64,000 nt of DNA from Oceanobacillus piezotolerans (GTDB taxonomy: Bacteria; Bacillota; Bacilli; Bacillales; Amphibacillaceae): contig NZ_RCHR01000004.1 of NCBI RefSeq assembly GCF_003665065.1, forward strand, positions 1 through 64,000. The letters are read 5' to 3'. Within the stretch, counting starts at the first letter, position 1. Each line of letters begins with the position of its first letter. Below, piece by piece: positions 26,512 through 34,429 of the stretch. The notes under the pieces are model-generated. The model was not told where the DNA came from and searched no databases. It saw only the letters and a program-made list of their open reading frames with translations. The position numbers and the translations under genes are program-made.

Positions 26512-27885
26512 TTATTTCACTAAAGTAGTCACTCTTCTCGCCGGATGATTATCCGGCAAATATGGACCAGTACCAAATAAATTTTCTCGCAATGTTTTTC
26601 CTTCGTATTCCGTACGATAAATTCCCCGTTTTTGTAATTCCGGAACTACATAATCGACAAACTCACGAAATGTTTCTAATGAATAGCTCTGGGCAATGTT
26701 AAATCCGTCAACATTTCCTTCAACTGTCCACTCTTCAATGCAATCTGCAATTTGCTCCGGAGTTCCGATAAATTTAGCTGTTCCATTACCAAGTCCATGG
26801 TTTAGTACCGCTTCACGTAACGTCCATTTCTTATTCGGATCCTTCGTATACATATCTAAGTTCCCTTGAACCGCATCTGTTTCGATATCTTCGATATATT
26901 GATCTGGATTATACTTTGAAAAATCAATTCCAGTATGACCGGAAAGCAATGCCGCAGTCCCTTCATAGCTAACATGATTCTTTAAGTCCTCATATTTCGC
27001 ATATGCTTCTTCTTCCGTTGAACCAATAATCGGAAGAATCATTGGGAAGATACGAATATTATCTTCATTTCTGCCTTGAGCAACGGTTCGATTACGAAGA
27101 TCAGCAGAGTAACTTTTCAAAGCTTCTAATGAATGGCCTTTCGTGAAAACTGCTTCCGCATGTTTCGCCGCAAAGTCTCGTCCCCTAGGTGAAGCTCCAG
27201 CTTGGAATAATACCGGTGTCCGCTGTGGCGATGGTTCGGTTAAGTGAATTCCCGGCACATTGAAAAATTCTCCATGATGGTTGATGGCATGTACTTTCTT
27301 AGGATCGGCAAACACATCATTTTCTCGATCATAAACAACCGCATCATCTTCCCAACTATGCTCCCAAAGTTTATAAACAACTTCTAAGAATTCATCTGCA
27401 CGATCATAGCGCTGATTTTTTGGAATACGTCCAGATAATCCTAGGTTTATAGCTTCACTTTCTAAATAAGAAGTCACCACATTCCACGCTAAACGCCCTT
27501 CTGTTAAATGATCTAACGTAGACAATTGGCGTGCCAATGCATATGGCTGTGCATATGTAGCAGAAACGGTTGGTGCAAAACCAATATGTTCTGTCGCTTG
27601 TGCCATTGCGGAAATAATTAGTAATGGATCATGTGCAGGCAATTGCACCGCATGACGTACTGCCGCATCATGACTGTTACCATATACGGAATACGTTCCA
27701 AGCACATCCGCAATAAACACGGCGTCAAATTTTCCCTTTTCCAGTACCTTTGCTGTTTCCGTCCAAAAGTCTATTGTATTATGTTTTGTTCCCTGATCCT
27801 TTTCATGCTTCCACAATCCTGTGGAATGGGGGGAAGGTGAATTTTGTACAAAACCATTTAAATGAATTTGTTTCTTTTTACTCAT
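26512..27885 (-). CDS. LLM flavin-dependent monooxygenase (NtaA/SnaA/DszA/SoxA family)
   Basis: A 457-residue bacterial-luciferase-like TIM-barrel monooxygenase. The N-terminal KKQIHLNGF strand, DAVFIADVLG, TVSATYAQPYALARQLSTLDHLTEGRLAWN, RYDRADEF, PVLFQAGAS.GRDFA and EAVFT are the hallmarks of the NtaA/SnaA/DszA group. These enzymes use FMNH2 and O2 to cleave C-S or C-N bonds. The SsuE-type reductase in the same operon would supply FMNH2. SAM-riboswitch control points to desulfurisation of an organosulfur compound. Exact substrate unknown. Confidence 0.9.
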   Translation of the reverse strand: MSKKKQIHLNGFVQNSPSPHSTGLWKHEKDQGTKHNTIDFWTETAKVLEKGKFDAVFIADVLGTYSVYGNSHDAAVRHAVQLPAHDPLLIISAMAQATEHIGFAPTVSATYAQPYALARQLSTLDHLTEGRLAWNVVTSYLESEAINLGLSGRIPKNQRYDRADEFLEVVYKLWEHSWEDDAVVYDRENDVFADPKKVHAINHHGEFFNVPGIHLTEPSPQRTPVLFQAGASPRGRDFAAKHAEAVFTKGHSLEALKSYSADLRNRTVAQGRNEDNIRIFPMILPIIGSTEEEAYAKYEDLKNHVSYEGTAALLSGHTGIDFSKYNPDQYIEDIETDAVQGNLDMYTKDPNKKWTLREAVLNHGLGNGTAKFIGTPEQIADCIEEWTVEGNVDGFNIAQSYSLETFREFVDYVVPELQKRGIYRTEYEGKTLRENLFGTGPYLPDNHPARRVTTLVK

Positions 27886-27902
27886 TGTTCAAACTCCTTT
27901 TC

Positions 27903-28565
27903 TTATTTGTCATCGTAAGCATTTAGCGCATTTACACTGTGTGCAATTGCCGAACCGGCTTTAAGAGCAACTGCAACAAAAATTGCTTCCGAAATTTCTT
28001 CTAAGGATGCTCCAGCCTTCTTCGCATTTTTCGTATGTAAATCAATACAGTAAGCACAACCTGTTGTATGTGCAGAAGCCACTGCAATCAGTTCTTTTTC
28101 TTTTACCGATAATTTTCCAGCTTTGATAGCTTTTCCATCAAAGTCAATGAACGCTTTAAACGTATCTTCACTTAATGTATTAAATTCTTTAAGGCGACTG
28201 AAATAAGATGCTTTATATAACTCTTCGTCTCCACTGTTATCATAGGCATTGAGTCCATTCACTCCATGTGCTAAAGCAGATCCAGCTTTTAAGGCTGTCG
28301 CAACAAAAATTGCCTCTGCTACTTCTTCTTTTGAAGAATCATTTTTCTTAGCGTTTCCTACATGTAAATCAATGCAATATGGACAAGCTGTAATATGTGC
28401 TACGGCTACTGCAATTAATTCCTTTAATTTAACGGAAAGTTCACCTTCTGCTAATGCTTGATCATTAAATTTGAAAAAAGTCTCAAATGCTTCTGGTGCA
28501 TATTCCTTTAATTCAACAATCCTTCCAAAATACTCTTTTTTGTATAAGCTATCCGTTTTTGCCAA
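27903..28565 (-). CDS. Tandem carboxymuconolactone-decarboxylase/AhpD-like protein
   Basis: A 220-residue protein with two copies of a CMD-like domain, about 110 residues each. Both carry the redox CxxC and distal His: C61-P-Y-C64-IDLH and C170-A-Y-C173-IDLH, each followed by NAKK and an AIFVA(T/V)ALKAGSAxAH helix. Family members are alkylhydroperoxidase-like thiol-redox or decarboxylating enzymes. Start is TTG 28565 behind AAAGGGAG; upstream codons are read from the leader. It is the first gene after the SAM riboswitch. It may protect against peroxide leaking from the flavin monooxygenase, which is inference. Confidence 0.87.
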   Translation of the reverse strand: MAKTDSLYKKEYFGRIVELKEYAPEAFETFFKFNDQALAEGELSVKLKELIAVAVAHITACPYCIDLHVGNAKKNDSSKEEVAEAIFVATALKAGSALAHGVNGLNAYDNSGDEELYKASYFSRLKEFNTLSEDTFKAFIDFDGKAIKAGKLSVKEKELIAVASAHTTGCAYCIDLHTKNAKKAGASLEEISEAIFVAVALKAGSAIAHSVNALNAYDDK

Positions 28566-28676
28566 TCTAAATCTCTCCCTTTCTATTTTTACCCTCACTA
28601 AAATTAACTTTTCCCATCGTTTTAATAAGATTTAAATTAAAAAAGACTTCTTGCGTTTGCCTCTCGGTGAGTAAAC

Positions 28677-28709
28677 AAAAAACCTCTTCCTGATGAGGAA
28701 GAGGTTTTA
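28677..28709 (-). terminator. S-box expression-platform terminator
   Basis: On the minus strand AAACCTCTTCC and GGAAGAGGTTT form an 11-bp stem followed by TTTTTTG. The 5' arm and loop contain CCTCATC, which can pair instead with GATGAGG, the 3' strand of the S-box P1 helix, forming the antiterminator. Confidence 0.93.
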
Positions 28710-28719
28710 TATATCCACC

Positions 28720-28823
28720 CCTCATCGTTCAAGCAAATGCTTGCTGGAATTAGCACCTTATTACATAAGTAATGGTTGCTGCGGGATCCACGGACCAGGT
28801 TCCTACCCCGACTCTTGATAAGG
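28720..28823 (-). promoter_or_regulatory. SAM-I riboswitch (S-box)
   Basis: On the minus strand the leader reads CCTTATCAAGAG at the 5' end, then GGAACCTGGTCCGTGGAT, CCCGCAGCAACC, AAGGTGCTAATTCCAGCA and GATGAGG at the 3' end. These are the S-box conserved blocks in order. P1 is CCTTATC (28823-28817) with GATGAGG (28726-28720). High S-adenosylmethionine stabilises P1 and frees the terminator, so the operon should be on only under methionine or sulfur limitation. Confidence 0.95.
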
Positions 28824-28854
28824 AAAAACATATTCAATTAGTAAGATTAATAAC

Positions 28855-28883
28855 ATCTTACATAAACCTATTGTATCTGTCAA
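28855..28883 (-). promoter_or_regulatory. SigA-type promoter of the S-box operon
   Basis: A perfect TTGACA (28883-28878) is followed after 17 bases by TAAGAT (28860-28855), about 30 bases upstream of the S-box 5' end. Confidence 0.75.
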
Positions 28884-28987
28884 TAACAAATTTTCTGAAG
28901 AGGATGTCTTTACTAAAAATACAGATCAAAACTGACTCCATAAGCATTTCTTTTTAACACTTCTCCCTTTTGGTTTTCTTTTCACAA

Positions 28988-29016
28988 CAAAAAAGGGAGT
29001 ATGCTTCCACTCCCCT
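28988..29016 (-). terminator. Terminator of the CDF transporter gene
   Basis: On the minus strand AGGGGAGT and ACTCCCT flank an 8-base loop and run into TTTTTTG. Confidence 0.7.
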
Positions 29017-29966
29017 TACGATTTCCAATGTTTCTTATCATCATCTTCAATAATAGCTAAAACAACGTCTGCGACTTCTGGCTCACGGAGCAATCGATCC
29101 TTTAGTCGGAATTTGATATCATCTGCTTCACCCAAAGTTAAGCCTTTTCGAAGCTCAACAGTCCCTTCTACATGATAAAGACGACCCTCTTGGATAATTC
29201 TAATTCTAGTTATATCTACCACAGCTTCATCCGCTAATAATATTCCCGAAATTTTATCTTGTACTTCGACTGGAGCAGAAACTCCAATTAATCCAACCAT
29301 GTTATCATATCCTACTCGGTATGCTACGAACAGCATTAATAGTCCAATAATGATGGATGCGAACCCATCTGCTGCAAGGATACCAAAAAATTGCGACAGG
29401 ACAATTCCAATAATAGCTAACACCGCTCCAGATGTAGCGACTAGATCTTCATAGAACACGAGTCTTGTAGCAGGAGCTGCTTTACCTACATTGCGAAATG
29501 AATTGCCAATCACACCACCTGATTTATCTGTCCCCGTTTCTATTGCTATTTCCTTCATTGCCTTAAATAGGATAAATCCATCAATGATAAAAGCTGCTAA
29601 CAAGATAAGTATATTTAACGTAAAATTAGTGGATTCAGCTGGATGCTGTAACAGATGCCAGCCTTCCTTTATGGTTTCATAAGCCATAATGGTGACCACA
29701 ATAACTGCAATCATACAAAAAATATTGATGACTCGACCAAAACCAAGTGGAAAACGTTTCGAAGGTGGCAGTTCTGCAAGCACACTTCCAAAATATACAA
29801 AACCTTGATTTACTGCATCTGCTAAGGAATGCGTAGCAGATGCAAACATAGTTCCGCTTCCACTAATTGCTGCACCAAACCATTTTATTGCCGCTAAGAA
29901 CGTATTCCCGAGTGCCGCTACTCCTGAAGAAGTATTTCCTTTTTTCAACTTTTCAATTAAACCCAT
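29016..29966 (-). CDS. Cation diffusion facilitator family transporter
   Basis: A 316-residue CDF (SLC30-type) divalent-metal exporter with six helices. The TM2 motif HSLADAVNQ carries the His/Asp metal site and ATSGAVLAIIG/AADGFASIIIGL the second pair (here EDLVAT and DGFAS). A C-terminal cytoplasmic domain of about 90 residues (RIRIIQEGRLYHVEGTVEL) follows. It most resembles Bacillus YdbO and SLC30A9-type members. Metal (Zn, Fe, Mn) cannot be told. Monocistronic with a terminator. Confidence 0.87.
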   Translation of the reverse strand: MGLIEKLKKGNTSSGVAALGNTFLAAIKWFGAAISGSGTMFASATHSLADAVNQGFVYFGSVLAELPPSKRFPLGFGRVINIFCMIAVIVVTIMAYETIKEGWHLLQHPAESTNFTLNILILLAAFIIDGFILFKAMKEIAIETGTDKSGGVIGNSFRNVGKAAPATRLVFYEDLVATSGAVLAIIGIVLSQFFGILAADGFASIIIGLLMLFVAYRVGYDNMVGLIGVSAPVEVQDKISGILLADEAVVDITRIRIIQEGRLYHVEGTVELRKGLTLGEADDIKFRLKDRLLREPEVADVVLAIIEDDDKKHWKS

Positions 29967-30200
29967 TCTATCACCTCTGTTAACTACATTATTGCCTAAT
30001 TACCCTATTTCTATGAGAGGAAAACATAATGATTGTCAACTAAAGTTCTAGACTAGTCTAATTCCTACTTAAGGTTAAGAAATAGAGTCTAATATGTAAT
30101 ACACGACATTTGCTTAAGAGGTATAATAGTGCTAGTTTTTTTAAAAAAATGATTAAAGCCGCTAGAGGACTGATGTTTAATTATTTGGATTTGTAAAAAG

Positions 30201-30232
30201 TTAAAAACCCAACATTTAACTAGTTGGGTTTT
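30201..30232 (-). terminator. Terminator of the SSS/cyclo-ligase operon
   Basis: AACCCAAC and GTTGGGTT (8-bp stem, 9-base loop) followed by TTTTT on the minus strand, just past the cyclo-ligase-like gene. Confidence 0.85.
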
Positions 30233-30243
30233 CCATACTCGAT

Positions 30244-30984
30244 TTAGCTCTTCACTTTCTCCTCATAAACCTCTTGCAGTGGAGGAATATTATCAAACAT
30301 TCCATCCTCAAGCTTGTCCCAGATAATTCCTAGTGTCGGCTTTGGATGATTGTTTTCAGTTTTTACGCAGCGAGTTGGGGTTACAATATAATCAACAACC
30401 GTATCATACTCCTCTGGATCAATATCCGCATCAACAATTTGACAGTCATGACCAAGCCCAAAAACGATAGAATCAGTAGTAACAATTCCCATTTCCCACA
30501 ACATTCCCCACTCTAAGTCAAAGTAGCCATGTCCTTTTCCAAAACGAAGACCATTTGGCTTCATCGCAGATGCACCTGTGAAAAGAAGTGGGATATGATC
30601 GAACTCTTCTTTTATTTCTTTTAATGAAATCGGTGTTAGGAATAGCTCAATCCCATCTAATGTAGATGCGAATTCTTCCTTTCCTTCAGGCACATCCCCA
30701 GGGCGAACGATTTGAAATCCACGATTAATCCCGTACGTCGTCATAATGAGCGTCTTTTTATCTATTAATGTATACTCTCTTAATTTCCTCATGTTGTTAT
30801 CAGGTGTGATAAATACAACAGATGCATTTTGATAAGCTTCATGCTCACGAACAATATCCGCTCCTAGATCGCTCCCTTCATAATCTGCTATAAATTCTGC
30901 AAAATCCCAGTGAAATCGTGTGTCCGGTTTTCCAACTTTTCTAAGTTCCGCCCAAATCTGCTCTCTCGCTTGTTCTGCGTTCAT
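30244..30984 (-). CDS. 5-formyltetrahydrofolate cyclo-ligase family protein
   Basis: A 246-residue protein of the 5-FCL-like (COG0212) family. The C-terminal signature is present as GLRFGKGHGYFDLEWG (compare G.RLGyGgGyYDr), and VFGLGHDCQIV with ALP-like region near 185. It is longer than the canonical enzyme of about 190 residues and belongs to the group of 5-FCL homologues whose folate activity is unproven. ATG 30984 has AAGGAG at seven bases. It follows a symporter and its tiny partner, and the ribosome site overlaps the partner's stop, so the three are one operon. Confidence 0.8.
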   Translation of the reverse strand: MNAEQAREQIWAELRKVGKPDTRFHWDFAEFIADYEGSDLGADIVREHEAYQNASVVFITPDNNMRKLREYTLIDKKTLIMTTYGINRGFQIVRPGDVPEGKEEFASTLDGIELFLTPISLKEIKEEFDHIPLLFTGASAMKPNGLRFGKGHGYFDLEWGMLWEMGIVTTDSIVFGLGHDCQIVDADIDPEEYDTVVDYIVTPTRCVKTENNHPKPTLGIIWDKLEDGMFDNIPPLQEVYEEKVKS

Positions 30985-30996
30985 ATTCATTCTCCT

Positions 30997-31125
30997 TTAA
31001 TCTTGTTGTTTATTTTTAGAATCTGCTATCGTAAACCAAATCTGAAATCCAAAGACAACCAATAGTCCAATAAGTGAAATCCAGATTAGTACATTAAAAA
31101 ACGCTAAAGAATACATGTAGTTCAT
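30997..31125 (-). CDS. Tiny membrane protein, likely symporter accessory subunit, 42 aa
   Basis: A 43-codon gene starting 7 bases after the symporter stop codon, with AAGGAAAGG before it. The product has a single hydrophobic helix (LIWISLIGLLVVFGFQIWF) and a charged tail (DSKNKQQD). An alternative start is ATG 31116. Position, size and topology match the small accessory subunits of SSS symporters, as with the 33-residue gene at 24495. It is too short for standard gene calling. Confidence 0.7.
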   Translation of the reverse strand: MNYMYSLAFFNVLIWISLIGLLVVFGFQIWFTIADSKNKQQD

Positions 31126-31132
31126 CCTTTCC

Positions 31133-32560
31133 TTAATCTAGATTCTTGATCGTTTCTTTCAATTGATCAAAATTATATCCTGCTTTCGAGAAAATCGCTC
31201 CGATAAATACAATAAGAGAGGAGATGACAATGGCCACTAAAAAGCTATATAAATTTTCTCCCATGAAATATAAAGGAATCCCTAATACTAATCCAAAAAC
31301 TGTACCTGTTGTAGCTAATTTTCCACTAATGTCCCGGTTATACAAGCCAGCGATAACTGGCACTACTGCAGCAGCTGCAACTAAGTCGGCAAAAAGCAGA
31401 ATTTGTAAAATCGATGGTGCCTGAAACGCTACAAGCATTGCTGCAACAGCGAAAACAATCGTTGAGATTCGTCCTACTTTCACTGCAGCTTTGGCGTCCA
31501 TATTTGGCACTAAACTTTTCACAACATCTAATGAAGCTGTAGAAGAAAAAGCGGCTAAAGCATCTGAACCTGTTGATGTCGTTGCAAGCACGATTACTAA
31601 TACAAATAACATTGATCCCCATTCAGGTAATACGTTATGAGCTACAAGTGCAGTTCCGATAGATGTATGTGGTAATTCCATACTCATAGAAATCGCAATC
31701 AATCCGAAAACTCCTGCAATAATTGCCATCGGGAATGTCATAACGGATGCATTTATTAAACCTTTTTTCACAACATTGAAATCTTTTGCTGAATAAACAC
31801 GTTGCCATAGGGCTTGGTTTAACAATTCAGCCGAACAAACAGCAATAATAATCATTAACGCGAATTCCATACCAGAAGCATGGAAAATACTCATTAATTC
31901 AGGTGCATTCTCCATTACACCCTCGTATACAACCGTCGTTCCACCTAGATTACGGAATGCAAAGAAGGCAACAACGAATAACAACGGGGTTAACAAGAGT
32001 GCTTGAATGCTATTTGTAAAAATCGCGGCACCAAGCCCACCATAAGTTGTATAAATCATTACTGGAACACCGATAATCAATACTCCTGCGTAAATTGGCA
32101 TTCCACCAAGATATTGAAAGGCGATTCCAGCACCAATTAAGTTAGCGACAAGTAAACAGAATAAATATACAATGATAACGAATAAAACAACGACAAACAT
32201 CACATTTCCATAACGCGCCTTAACAAATTCCCCAATTGTATTTCCTTCTGGTAGAAGTTGTTTAATTCTGCGAGAAATAGGAATAAAGATGATATATGCA
32301 ATAGAAAGCGCCAAAGCATAACCTATCATAGCAGTCATACCGTCTAAATAAGCTGATTCAGCAGGTGAAAAAATCAAACCTGTACCAACTGCATAGGCAA
32401 TGAACGTTGCCGTCATAAAGGCAACGGTTATATTGCGACCGGCGGTGAAATAAGAATCATTATTTTTCATCTGCCTTTTACTAAATAAGTACCCAAGAAC
32501 AGATATTGCGACCATTAGAAGGACGCTAAATAGAATCATATACAGACCAAATGTGTTCAA
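31133..32560 (-). CDS. Sodium:solute symporter (SSS family)
   Basis: A 475-residue symporter with about 13 helices. It shows NDSYFTAGRNITVAFMTATF at the N-terminus, an IGAGIAFQYLGGMPIYAGVL segment and LATTSTGSDALAAFSSTASLD, an SSS hallmark. TTG start behind GGAGGT at eight bases. Operon partners are a 42-residue membrane protein and a 5-FCL-like protein. The substrate is unknown; the adjacent hydantoin-type operon and the PurBox-like site upstream hint at a nucleobase- or folate-linked compound, but this is weak inference. Confidence 0.85.
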   Translation of the reverse strand: MNTFGLYMILFSVLLMVAISVLGYLFSKRQMKNNDSYFTAGRNITVAFMTATFIAYAVGTGLIFSPAESAYLDGMTAMIGYALALSIAYIIFIPISRRIKQLLPEGNTIGEFVKARYGNVMFVVVLFVIIVYLFCLLVANLIGAGIAFQYLGGMPIYAGVLIIGVPVMIYTTYGGLGAAIFTNSIQALLLTPLLFVVAFFAFRNLGGTTVVYEGVMENAPELMSIFHASGMEFALMIIIAVCSAELLNQALWQRVYSAKDFNVVKKGLINASVMTFPMAIIAGVFGLIAISMSMELPHTSIGTALVAHNVLPEWGSMLFVLVIVLATTSTGSDALAAFSSTASLDVVKSLVPNMDAKAAVKVGRISTIVFAVAAMLVAFQAPSILQILLFADLVAAAAVVPVIAGLYNRDISGKLATTGTVFGLVLGIPLYFMGENLYSFLVAIVISSLIVFIGAIFSKAGYNFDQLKETIKNLD

Positions 32561-32620
32561 AGATGTAAACCTCCAATAGATGTATTTTGAAAAATAAACA
32601 TTAATTTTATTACAGACCTA

Positions 32621-32694
32621 ATTGTTCGTATTTTAACCAAAAAAAGAACAATATCAGGAACATTTTTTATATTACCAAGTAATTACCGAACAAT
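32621..32694. promoter_or_regulatory. PurBox-like operator region upstream of the symporter
   Basis: ATTACCGAACAAT (32682-32694) fits the published PurR box AWWWCCGAACWWT at every position. Facing it, AAATACGAACAAT on the minus strand (32633-32621) fits with one mismatch. ATTGTTC-N18-GAACAAT also forms a perfect inverted pair (32621-32652). The pair orientation and spacing differ from the classical Bacillus pur operator, so binding by PurR is only a possibility. Confidence 0.35.
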
Positions 32695-32810
32695 CAATAG
32701 AGGGATAATAAATAATAATATTTAGAATTACTAACCAGATTAAAATGTGAGTAAATTTTTCTAAATCTCATACTTGTCTTAAGATAGTTTTCTTGTATGA
32801 ATATGATAAA

Positions 32811-32850
32811 AAAACTCGTATCTAGGGATTTTCCCCATGTTACGAGTTTT
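32811..32850. terminator. Stem-loop, possible bidirectional terminator
   Basis: AAAACTCGTA and TACGAGTTTT form a 10-bp stem with an inner GGGATTTTCCCC hairpin. T runs follow on both strands. It lies between the NCS1 gene terminator and the symporter promoter, so it may insulate the symporter operon. The rest of 32561-33027 holds no gene that I can see. Confidence 0.5.
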
Positions 32851-32984
32851 CTTAATAATAATCTGTATCCTCAAGAATCAGGTATCAAGTCCATCTTATA
32901 GCCTACATATGAAAATTCTTTCTACAGACCCTTTTTCTATTTTTTTACCGACCGCATTTAAGGTCTGTGTTTAACTTTCCTAAA

Positions 32985-33020
32985 TAAAAAGGACAGAGAG
33001 TTCATGTCACCTCTCTGTCA
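32985..33020 (-). terminator. Terminator of the hyuAB-permease operon
   Basis: GACAGAGAG and CTCTCTGTC form a 9-bp stem followed by CTTTTTA on the minus strand, directly after the permease stop. Confidence 0.8.
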
Positions 33021-33027
33021 TTCTGTA

Positions 33028-34320
33028 TTATCCTGTAAAGTGATCCGGCGCTACTTGTGCCTTAATCTTCATCGCAATATAGTAAACAATACCTGTTGCA
33101 ACGATGGATTGTATGGCTGGGATACCAACTGGCGCAACGTACTGTGTAACATAACCGACTAGCATGCCCGCTACCAATGCAATAGTAGCCATCCAGTTCC
33201 ACCCTTCATTATCTTGCCAAGTTTGTTTTCGAATGAAAAAGTAATCAACCATCATAACTCCAGCAACGGCAGGATAAATAATAGCTGCCATACTTAATAA
33301 ATCCATAAAATGATCTAAAATACCAGCTAATGCAATGATAATCGCAACAACAGTACCTGCTGTGGTAAGCAATGCTCTTGTTTTATTTGAATTCATATTG
33401 AACATATTCGATAATGCTAGACCCATCGAATATGAATTAACAATTTGGCTCGTCCAAGTTGCAATCCATAATATCAAGAATCCCCAAAAAGGAAAACCTA
33501 AATTAATCATGACATTGACAATATCTGCATCGCCAACTCCAACGGACATAATGGCACCTACTAAGAATAGAGGAAACCCAACTAACACAACACCTGTAGG
33601 GATTAATATATTATCCTTTATGGTAGGCTTCGCGTATCTGGTATAATCGGATGCAGTCACCCATTGAGATACATTGACCCCGATGATAATACTAATCGCT
33701 GCAGCTATTGTCATCGTTGGCTCCGGGTTCCAACTAGAAATCATTTCCCAACCAATATTATGCAGTGCATAATAGATACCCGCAAATACGAGTAATAAAC
33801 CAGCCGGAACAGCGATGTAATCAGTCCACTTCATGGAGTTATAGCCAAAGATAGCTGGCAAAGCAAATAGAACACCAGATATAATCGTTATTAATGCCCA
33901 CATTCCTCTTTCAGCCGTATAGTCAATACCAAGCATTACTGAAATAGAATTTCCAGCTACAGCTGTTTGAACAGCCCACCAACATAAACAAAGAATAGAA
34001 ACAGATAAACCAACAATGAATCTTGATTGCAGTGCCCCAAAGCTAGATCTTGCAATCACAGATGAGGAGCGCCCTGTTTTCGCTCCCATGTATCCTTGAA
34101 TGGTATTTCCAATCCATTGGATAACAAATAATGCAATAATTAAAATAAGTAAAATTTCAGTCATTCCAAAACTAGCTGCCAATGTTGCTCCAACCATTAA
34201 AACTGGGATAGAGAATTCCAATCCACCAAAAATAACCGTTGGCGTAATCCAATGCTGTCTATGATTTTCTGGGACAGCTTGAAGTGCCTCATCCTTTACT
34301 ACGATTTCTTTATTTTCCAA
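33028..34320 (-). CDS. NCS1 nucleobase/hydantoin:cation symporter (CodB-like)
   Basis: A 430-residue permease with twelve helices. WAVQTAVAGNSISVMLG, GYNSMKWTDYIAVPAGLLL, NVSQWVTASDYTRYAKPT and WATWTSQIVNSYSMGLALSN correspond to the NCS1 (CodB/Mhp1-like) pattern. The start chosen is TTG 34320 because AGGAAGTGA lies seven bases upstream; a frame extension to TTG 34407 is possible but would add an unusual 29-residue N-terminus. Third gene of the hyuA-hyuB operon, so it likely imports the hydantoin-type or cyclic amide substrate that the enzyme opens. Confidence 0.85.
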   Translation of the reverse strand: MENKEIVVKDEALQAVPENHRQHWITPTVIFGGLEFSIPVLMVGATLAASFGMTEILLILIIALFVIQWIGNTIQGYMGAKTGRSSSVIARSSFGALQSRFIVGLSVSILCLCWWAVQTAVAGNSISVMLGIDYTAERGMWALITIISGVLFALPAIFGYNSMKWTDYIAVPAGLLLVFAGIYYALHNIGWEMISSWNPEPTMTIAAAISIIIGVNVSQWVTASDYTRYAKPTIKDNILIPTGVVLVGFPLFLVGAIMSVGVGDADIVNVMINLGFPFWGFLILWIATWTSQIVNSYSMGLALSNMFNMNSNKTRALLTTAGTVVAIIIALAGILDHFMDLLSMAAIIYPAVAGVMMVDYFFIRKQTWQDNEGWNWMATIALVAGMLVGYVTQYVAPVGIPAIQSIVATGIVYYIAMKIKAQVAPDHFTG

Positions 34321-34429
34321 ATCACATTCACTTCCTCTTGTATGATTGCATCTCGGTGCACGAATAAAAAATATGGGTTCTATGGGATGTATCAGCGAAT
34401 CTACCAAGCTATTACATCCTCATTTTTTA

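Noticed and set aside
32806..32855. Riboswitch in the leader between the NCS1 permease and the symporter
   Set aside because: Only a simple stem with an inner hairpin is visible; no conserved aptamer blocks are recognised.
34321..34407. Longer N-terminus for the NCS1 permease from TTG 34407
   Set aside because: AGGAAGTGA at ideal distance before TTG 34320 and the normal family length favour the shorter form; the extension has unusual Cys/His/Arg-rich sequence.
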